Source: CAYFIW01 sp964500645 (lineage in GTDB: Bacteria > Chloroflexota > Dehalococcoidia > Lucifugimonadales > UBA826). From it: 12,413 bases of DNA. The first letter of the stretch is position 1, and each line of letters begins with the position of its first letter. This document shows positions 7,667-12,413 of the stretch, one piece after another. Both the position numbers and the translations under genes were made by a program. The notes beneath the pieces were generated by a model. The model saw only the letters and a program-made list of their open reading frames with translations. It was not told the origin of the DNA and made no database searches. The stretch is from the NCBI GenBank assembly GCA_964500645.1, contig CAZCOH010000049.1, positions 1-12,413 of the forward strand, written 5' to 3'.

Positions 7667-8413
7667 CTAGATATATAGATCTCTAAATATGCCTTCAGTT
7701 AAAGATGCGGTTGGCAAATCGAAATACAAGCCGCCTTGGCGCAACCCAATTACTCTATCAAAATAGCGCCTAGTGAAATCGAGAGAATGAAGAACAGTCA
7801 CAAGGGTTTTTCCGCTTGAATCTACGTACCCCAACATAAAATCCATAACCTCCTCTGCCCGAGCTGGATCTAAGGCTGATACAGGTTCATCAGCTAACAC
7901 TATAGAAGGATTTTGAACAATTAACCGGGCTATAGCAACTCTTTGTTTTTCTCCCCCAGACAATTTGGAAACCTTGATATTCTCTTTTCCAGATAAATCT
8001 ACAGTTGCTAAAGCTCTTAAAGCAATATCGGATTCATGATGAAGCAAAAGCGAAGACAAAGATTTTACAATACCCCATCTTCCTAAATTACCAGCCAACA
8101 CGTTATTAATGACTGAAAGCTCATCTACTAAATCATATTGCTGATTTATCAGGCCAACCACCCTAGATAATCCCTGACCTTGTTTGAAAGATAGAGAGTC
8201 ATTCCCATATATTGAAACCATGCCATTATCAGGACTTAGCTCACCTGACATAAGTCTCAAAAGGGTAGTTTTACCCACACCACTAGATCCCAAAACAGCA
8301 ACTTTCTCCCCTTCATTTATGTTGAAGCTGATATCCTCAATAATGGGAATGTTACCGCCACTCTTTGTAACACTTTCAACTTTATAAGGCAGTGTTACTT
8401 GGGTTGCATTCAC
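7667..8413 (-). CDS. phnC: PhnC-type ABC transporter ATP-binding protein
   Basis: 248 residues, a single complete ABC ATPase at the cytoplasmic face. It shows Walker A GSSGVGKT (42-49), a Q-loop at 91-92, signature LSGGEKQR (151-158), Walker B IVLADEP (171-177, catalytic Glu176), D-loop SALD (179-182) and switch His209. The segment VINNVLAGNLGRWG (101-114) and the ending around DRVIGLRQGGLYFD are characteristic of the PhnC group among importer ATPases. The start codon is GTG (8411-8413) and overlaps the TGA of the binding-protein gene in a 4-bp GTGA, a coupling arrangement that fixes the start. It should power both permeases. All catalytic residues are intact. The family is secure; the transported compound is not shown by the ATPase. 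Confidence 0.93.
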   Translation of the reverse strand: MNATQVTLPYKVESVTKSGGNIPIIEDISFNINEGEKVAVLGSSGVGKTTLLRLMSGELSPDNGMVSIYGNDSLSFKQGQGLSRVVGLINQQYDLVDELSVINNVLAGNLGRWGIVKSLSSLLLHHESDIALRALATVDLSGKENIKVSKLSGGEKQRVAIARLIVQNPSIVLADEPVSALDPARAEEVMDFMLGYVDSSGKTLVTVLHSLDFTRRYFDRVIGLRQGGLYFDLPTASLTEGIFRDLYI

Positions 8414-9273
8414 TTGATAATACCTATGCCACGAGCCACTTCTTCTATTTGGGAATAATTAGAATTATCAGACGAAACAAATTCCTTTGCAGAAAATAAA
8501 TCCAATATTTCTTGATCTTGAAGTTCGATAATGACGCTTGTAGCCTTTTGGGAAAATCCATCTCCAAAAGTTTCATCTACATCAGCACGCAAGGTCCAGT
8601 TATAATCAAAATAAGATGGCGTAGTATAGAAAACATCCACTTTTGATGCATCAACTTTACCTGCCGAAACAGCTTTCTCCCAAACTGCCTCGCTGAGCGC
8701 CCCCGCTTGAACAGCTCCACTCTGAACCATCGCCCAGGTCTTATCATGTGAACCTGAAAATATCGGTAGTCCGTCAAAAAATGTTTCAGGATCTATGTCT
8801 GCGAGCATTAGAAAGTGTCTTGGCATTAGGTGGCCTGATGTTGAGCTCTCACTCCCAAAAGCAAATGCTAACCCTTCCAAATCCTGCAAGCCTTCAACAT
8901 TTACTGATTTGTTATAAATAAATACAGAGTGAAATTCCCTATCTCTTGCTCGTTGAGCAACGGCGATAGATCCCGGAACAGCTAGCCTAGCCTGAACTCC
9001 AGTGAGTCCGCCAAACCAGGCCATATGCACATCCCCTTGTGAAAATGCAGTGACTGTTGCAGAGTAATCAGTTGTAGCTAGATACTCCACGTCTACCCCA
9101 AGTTCATCACTCAAATAATCAGTAAATACAGAGTACCTACGAGTCAATTCTGACACATTTTGGTCGGGTATGCCCGCGATTTTAAGAGTTTCTGATTTTC
9201 CATCTGAACCGCATGCGAAAGAAAAAACCATAAAAACTATAGTTGATAAACACAAAGTAATAATTTTGCTCAT
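8410..9273 (-). CDS. PhnD-like ABC transporter substrate-binding lipoprotein
   Basis: 287 residues. I use the ATG at 9273, with GAGG 6 nt upstream, rather than a TTG at 9291. An N-terminal hydrophobic signal (about 1-20) ends in SFAC with Cys21 as probable lipidated residue. The lipobox is imperfect, with Ser at -3. A Gly/Ser/Lys-rich linker follows, so the protein is likely anchored outside the membrane. Mature marks of the PhnD superfamily are FGSESSTSGHLMP (139-151) and FSGSHDKTW (172-180), which line the oxyanion pocket in known members. AWFGGLTGVQAR (85-96) and FDYNWT near the C-terminus are, to my memory, typical of PhnD relatives annotated as putative selenate binding proteins rather than classical phosphonate PhnD. 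No phosphonate or selenium gene lies nearby. First gene of its operon; the ligand is unresolved. Confidence 0.88.
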   Translation of the reverse strand: MSKIITLCLSTIVFMVFSFACGSDGKSETLKIAGIPDQNVSELTRRYSVFTDYLSDELGVDVEYLATTDYSATVTAFSQGDVHMAWFGGLTGVQARLAVPGSIAVAQRARDREFHSVFIYNKSVNVEGLQDLEGLAFAFGSESSTSGHLMPRHFLMLADIDPETFFDGLPIFSGSHDKTWAMVQSGAVQAGALSEAVWEKAVSAGKVDASKVDVFYTTPSYFDYNWTLRADVDETFGDGFSQKATSVIIELQDQEILDLFSAKEFVSSDNSNYSQIEEVARGIGIIK

Positions 9274-9546
9274 ATGTAACCTCACAGGCAAAGATTAATA
9301 TAAGCTAAACTTCTAGTCTATATAAATATTATTATAGATGGATCTAATGTAATAAGGTTAGCTTATTGTGTTATTTAAATCAGTAGAAATATCAAACCTT
9401 AAAACATACAACCTAATTATTTCCCAATTTTTTTTAGTTCCAATATATTAGTATTAGGAAACAATCTATAAACTAAGCAATACGATTCTGATAATGTCCA
9501 TAAATTAAAGACAACTTTATTAGTGCTTCTAAGGATTTTATAACCA
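9274..9546. promoter_or_regulatory. A+T-rich divergent control region between transporter and M20 genes
   Basis: 273 bp, very A+T-rich, with no convincing ORF. For the transporter (minus), TATAAT at 9336-9331 is a consensus -10, but the -35 at 17 bp (AACCTT, 9359-9354) is poor, which suggests activator dependence. The transcript would then have a leader of about 50 nt before the GAGG ribosome site (9277-9280 region). For the M20 gene (+), GATAAT at 9490-9495 is a possible -10 without a good -35, and AAGGA (9531-9535) lies 11 nt before the ATG. The inverted repeats are listed separately. A T-run at about 9428-9435 has no stem before it. No riboswitch recognised. Confidence 0.45.
9300..9366. 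repeat. Nested inverted repeat over the transporter promoter
   Basis: Outer arms ATAAGCTAA (9300-9308) and TTAGCTTAT (9358-9366) are perfect 9-bp complements; extending inward gives 13 matches in 15 (9300-9314 with 9352-9366). An inner pair TCTATA (9317-9322) and TATAGA (9333-9338) is centred on nearly the same axis region and covers the -10 box. A further TAAGGTT (9353-9359) / AACCTTA (9395-9401) pair overlaps the right arm. Arms flanking a promoter suggest an operator, not a transcript hairpin, because the right arm lies upstream of the predicted start. Confidence 0.4.
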
Positions 9547-10626
9547 ATGATAAATAGAGAAAGATTGATTAAAACATTCTGTGACATTGTTCAAATAGAT
9601 AGTCCTTCTGGTGAAGAAGAACTCATGGCACAAGAAATCATAGCTAGATTGGAAAAAATGGGATTTGCTACTAAGAGGGATGCATATGGCAACGTGGTCG
9701 CGTCTGATGGGCGCCCGAATCCTATCTTATTATCAGCACATCTTGATACCGTAGAACCAGGAAGAGGCATAAAGCCAAGTGTACAGGAAGATCGAATAGT
9801 ATCGGACGGAACTACTATTCTGGGAGGAGATTGCAAAGCAGGTATAGCTGCAATGCTGGAGGGCTTAGAATCAATAATTGAGGATGGGGAAGAACGGCAC
9901 GCACTGGAATTAGCATTTACTAGAGAAGAGGAAATCGGACTTGTTGGGGCCCGTAATCTTGACTTCAATCTAATAACCGCCAAGGAAGCTATAGTATTTG
10001 ACGGTGAAGGTCCAGTCAGTCAAATCACGTCTTCCAGCCCAACATATATAGGTTTCGACATGGAAATAATAGGTCGTGCTGCGCATGCAGGTGCCGAACC
10101 AGAGAAAGGTATTTCAGCTATAAAAATAGCTGCTGAAATCATCACACGACTTCCACAAGGTAGATTGGATGAAAACACTACTTTTAACGTAGGCCTAATA
10201 GAAGGTGGCAGCGTCCGAAATACTGTTGCAGAAAATGCAACGATTAAAGGAGAGTATCGAAGCACAAGTCTCGAAAGCCTAGACGGAATTCGTTTACAAA
10301 TACAAGAAATTGTAAACGAAGTGGCCAATTTATATCCAGAGTCGTCGATTGATCAACACCTACATACAGAGTTTGAAACATATTCACTAACCGAAGACGA
10401 TCCAGCTACTCAGAGAGTTAGCCGAGCACTAAGGTCAATTGGTCTAGTACCACTACTTAAGCCTTCCGGGGGAGGGACTGACGGAAACGTGTTCAGATTG
10501 AATGACATTAGTTCCGTAGTCGTAGGTATGGCAGACCACGGAATGCACACAAAACGGGAATATGTAACTATTCCGGATCTAGTCGATGCAGCCCACCTAT
10601 GTGAAGCTGTTATAAGAGACGCATAA
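9547..10626 (+). CDS. M20 family metallopeptidase (PepT/ArgE/DapE-like)
   Basis: 359 residues with the full dizinc set of family M20: His65 in SAHLDTV with the base-activating Asp67, bridging Asp95 (GGDCKAG), catalytic Glu128 with metal ligand Glu129 (TREEEIGLVGA), Asp152 (VFDGEG) and His334 (HGMHTKREY). The inserted lid/dimerisation domain spans about 165-275 and contains the conserved GRAAHAG (176-182) motif with His180. Such enzymes hydrolyse peptide or N-acyl bonds of amino acids; this one most resembles the PepT-like group, but the substrate is uncertain. There is no signal peptide, so it acts in the cytosol. It is followed after 5 bp by the LarA-like gene and very probably co-transcribed with it; it is divergent from the transporter. 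All metal residues are intact. Confidence 0.92.
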   Translation: MINRERLIKTFCDIVQIDSPSGEEELMAQEIIARLEKMGFATKRDAYGNVVASDGRPNPILLSAHLDTVEPGRGIKPSVQEDRIVSDGTTILGGDCKAGIAAMLEGLESIIEDGEERHALELAFTREEEIGLVGARNLDFNLITAKEAIVFDGEGPVSQITSSSPTYIGFDMEIIGRAAHAGAEPEKGISAIKIAAEIITRLPQGRLDENTTFNVGLIEGGSVRNTVAENATIKGEYRSTSLESLDGIRLQIQEIVNEVANLYPESSIDQHLHTEFETYSLTEDDPATQRVSRALRSIGLVPLLKPSGGGTDGNVFRLNDISSVVVGMADHGMHTKREYVTIPDLVDAAHLCEAVIRDA

Positions 10627-10631
10627 ACAAA

Positions 10632-11894
10632 ATGAAAGTGAAATTAGCTTATGGGAAAAATGGCCTAATTGTCGATTTACCTGACTGTACTGAGGTAATC
10701 GAGCCACAGTTTTTACCAGCTTTACCGGACGAACATGGCGCATTAAAAGACGCTATAAGAAATCCAATATCGACCCTACCTCTTCGTCAATCTGTAATTT
10801 CGGGACAAAAAATAGGCATAAGTGTATGCGATATAACTAGGCCAATACCTACAAATGTTATTTTGCCTGTTTTACTAGCGGAACTGGAGCATATTCCAGA
10901 CGAAGATATAACTATATTTATAGCTACCGGCACTCATAGGTCAAATAACAAGTCAGAACTGGATTCAATGCTTGGCCAAACAGTGACAAGCCGTGGATAC
11001 AATATCATTAATCATGACGCATTTAATAAGGCAACCCTAACCCGTGTTGGAACAACAAAAAATGGTATCCCTGTACTTCTAAATAGTGACTGGATCAAAT
11101 CGGATTTTAAAATCACTATAGGTTTTGTAGAACCTCATTTTTTTGCCGGATTTAGTGGTGGACCTAAAATGGTAGCACCAGGCCTAGCTGGGTTTGAAAC
11201 TATCATGCACCTACATAACTCAGATATGATCGCTCACCCTAATTCAACATGGGCGATGACCGAAGGTAATCCGATTCACGACGCGATTAGAGAAATAGCC
11301 AATATTGAACCTGTTAATTTTAGTCTTGATGTAACTTTGAATAAGAATAAAGGTATTACAAGTGTTTACGCAGGCAATATGTTCAAAGTGCATAAGGCAT
11401 GTTGTGACTTTTCAAGATCAACCTCAATGGTGAAAGTAGATCACAAATTTGACATAGTAATAACTACGAACAGTGGCTACCCTTTGGATATGAATTTATA
11501 TCAGGCTGTTAAAGGAATGTCCGCAGCGTCATCAGTTGTGGAAACCGGAGGAAGCATAATTTGTGCAGCTGAGTGCTCTGATGGAATCCCCAAACATGGT
11601 AACTATGGAAGTATATTATCATCTGCATCCTCTCCAGCTGAACTGCTTGAACTAATCAATAAACCTGACTACAACCGCCATGATCAATGGCAGGTTCAGA
11701 TACAAGCTCAAATACAATCCAAAGCAACCGTCTACGTTAAATCAGATTATCTAACCCAAAGTCAAATAGAAAACTCACACTTACGACCTATTGATGACAT
11801 AGAAGAAACGATTTTAAAACTGTGTCAAGTTGACCCGAATTCATCAATCTGTGTACTGCCTGAAGGGCCTCAAACTATTCCATATATAAGATAG
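10632..11894 (+). CDS. LarA-like nickel-pincer racemase homologue (DUF2088)
   Basis: 420 residues, the usual LarA length. LarA uses the nickel-pincer nucleotide (NPN) cofactor to racemise lactate; relatives act on other 2-hydroxy acids. Key residues align with Lactiplantibacillus plantarum LarA: His102 (ATGTHR; catalytic His108 there), His169 and cofactor-tethering Lys179 in EPHFFAGFSGGPK (His174 and Lys184, same 10-residue spacing), and His195 (HLHNSD; nickel ligand His200, same 16-residue spacing). CDITRP (66-71) is the conserved N-terminal loop. So an active NPN enzyme is expected. The cofactor genes larB, larC and larE are not in the window and must lie elsewhere if it works. It starts 5 bp after the M20 stop with a weak ribosome site, and its stop codon lies in the terminator stem. 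The substrate is not readable from sequence; a cytosolic racemase or epimerase of a 2-hydroxy acid is my best estimate. Confidence 0.88.
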   Translation: MKVKLAYGKNGLIVDLPDCTEVIEPQFLPALPDEHGALKDAIRNPISTLPLRQSVISGQKIGISVCDITRPIPTNVILPVLLAELEHIPDEDITIFIATGTHRSNNKSELDSMLGQTVTSRGYNIINHDAFNKATLTRVGTTKNGIPVLLNSDWIKSDFKITIGFVEPHFFAGFSGGPKMVAPGLAGFETIMHLHNSDMIAHPNSTWAMTEGNPIHDAIREIANIEPVNFSLDVTLNKNKGITSVYAGNMFKVHKACCDFSRSTSMVKVDHKFDIVITTNSGYPLDMNLYQAVKGMSAASSVVETGGSIICAAECSDGIPKHGNYGSILSSASSPAELLELINKPDYNRHDQWQVQIQAQIQSKATVYVKSDYLTQSQIENSHLRPIDDIEETILKLCQVDPNSSICVLPEGPQTIPYIR

Positions 11895-11940
11895 CCTGTA
11901 TTTTTCTGTTATTAGGTAGAAAAATACAGGCTATTTGTTT
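11891..11940 (+). terminator. Strong hairpin terminator after the LarA-like gene
   Basis: A perfect 16-bp stem, ATAGCCTGTATTTTTC (11891-11906) with GAAAAATACAGGCTAT (11919-11934), closes a 12-nt loop and is followed on + by TTGTTT. The TAG stop (11892-11894) lies inside the left arm. It also stands 28 bp beyond the rplL stop on the other strand, so it may block transcription from both sides, although the minus-strand tail (CTTATATATG) is a poor U-tract. Confidence 0.8.
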
Positions 11941-11961
11941 GTATTAGAAAATACGTCCTGT

Positions 11962-12354
11962 CTAGCTCAGCTCTACGACAGCTCCAGCCTCTTCCAAATC
12001 TTTCTTCAAAGCTTCAGCATCTTCTTTGCTAGTATCTTCCTTAATTGGAACTGGAGCACTCTCCACTAGATCTTTAGCTTCCTTCAGTCCAAGAGACGTG
12101 GCAGCTCGAACCGCTTTAATTACATTGATTTTATTATCGCCAAACTCTTTCAAAGTCACAGTGAATTCACTTTTCTCTTCTGCTCCCCCAGAATCGCCGG
12201 CTGGAGCGGCACCTGGTGCGACCGCAGCAACCGCAACTGGGGCGGCGGCGGCGCTTACCCCAAATTCTTCCTCAAGGTCCTTAACCAGACCCGCGAGGTC
12301 TATAACTGGTAACTCTTTTATTGCCTCTAAAATTTCATCCTTAGAAAGTGCCAT
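11962..12354 (-). CDS. rplL: 50S ribosomal protein L7/L12
   Basis: 130 residues, slightly longer than the roughly 120 of E. coli. The protein forms the multicopy ribosomal stalk that recruits translation GTPases. The N-terminal dimerisation region that binds L10 covers about 1-33. An Ala/Pro/Gly-rich hinge follows (34-60, coded by a locally G+C-rich stretch). The globular C-terminal domain (63-130) has the conserved KINVIKAVRAATSLGLKEAKDLVE segment at 75-98, used for factor binding. The ATG at 12354 has a strong AGGGGA site about 8 nt upstream. In most bacteria rplJ lies directly upstream and rpoB often downstream. Here the next gene downstream is the convergent LarA-like gene, so the cluster ends at rplL. 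Confidence 0.98.
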   Translation of the reverse strand: MALSKDEILEAIKELPVIDLAGLVKDLEEEFGVSAAAAPVAVAAVAPGAAPAGDSGGAEEKSEFTVTLKEFGDNKINVIKAVRAATSLGLKEAKDLVESAPVPIKEDTSKEDAEALKKDLEEAGAVVELS

Positions 12355-12413
12355 TTTTTTTCCCCTATTTTATGATTTTTGCTTAACAGTCTTGTTTTCT
12401 ATCCTTGGGCAGC
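12355..12413 (-). promoter_or_regulatory. rplL: rplL leader with strong ribosome binding site
   Basis: Read on the minus strand, AGGGGA (12360-12365) lies about 8 nt before the rplL ATG, an unusually full Shine-Dalgarno match as expected for a protein made in several copies per ribosome. The remaining bases to the window edge may include the last codons of rplJ: all three minus frames end in stops there (nearest TAA about 16 bp before the rplL ATG), but none is long enough to identify. Confidence 0.6.

Noticed and set aside
7169..7678. Open frame of 169 codons on +, opposite the first permease gene
   Set aside because: It lies fully opposite a conserved PhnE-type gene, its composition mirrors the hydrophobic codons of that gene, and it has no family marks.
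9274..9291. TTG-initiated 6-residue extension of the binding protein
   Set aside because: The ATG at 9273 has GAGG at ideal spacing and gives a normal signal peptide beginning MSK.
9591..9983. Open frame of 130 codons on -, opposite the M20 peptidase gene
   Set aside because: Ser/Pro-rich shadow of a gene whose metal-binding residues are all intact; no ribosome site or homology signal.
12366..12413. Possible 3' end of rplJ upstream of rplL
   Set aside because: Expected from usual gene order, but each minus-strand frame gives at most about 13 residues before a stop, too few to identify L10.

Overview
The window is an A+T-rich bacterial chromosome segment (roughly 40% G+C judged by eye) with compact gene packing. 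It has no tRNA, rRNA, CRISPR or insertion-sequence features that I can see. An ispH (MEP pathway) gene, a bacterial-type L7/L12 and a substrate-binding protein that looks like a lipoprotein suggest a free-living bacterium. The gene mix (LarA-like racemase, M20 peptidase, glutamine-dependent NadE, a PhnD-type transporter) would fit a marine Chloroflexota lineage such as SAR202, but that is a low-confidence inference, not something the sequence proves.

Left part (1-2907). The 3' end of an unrecognised membrane protein gene on + meets a three-gene minus-strand unit read ispH, comB-like, aldo/keto reductase, with gaps of 28 and 22 bp. This unit joins an isoprenoid enzyme to two enzymes whose substrates are not known here.

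Middle (3078-6045). Divergent from ispH on + are a class I PLP aminotransferase and a two-domain glutamine-dependent NAD+ synthetase. nadE then runs into the tail of the next minus-strand operon with an 8-bp overlap of the stop regions.

Transporter operon (9273 down to 6038, minus). It is a complete PhnD-C-E-E type ABC importer: lipoprotein binding protein, ATPase and two paralogous permeases. The genes are coupled by a 4-bp GTGA overlap, a 10-bp gap and a 1-bp TAATG overlap. No phosphonate, phosphite or C-P lyase gene accompanies it. The binding protein resembles the PhnD-related group annotated as putative selenate binding proteins more than classical PhnD, so the ligand is open.

Right part (9547-12354). 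A 273-bp A+T-rich divergent region carrying a nested inverted repeat separates the transporter from a + strand pair, an M20 metallopeptidase and a LarA-like (DUF2088) nickel racemase homologue, 5 bp apart. A perfect 16-bp hairpin ends the pair; convergent to it is rplL, entering from the right edge. The most interesting part is the divergent transporter / M20 / LarA-like locus: it could be one uptake-and-processing module, but its substrate cannot be read from the sequence. I found no convincing wholly new system.
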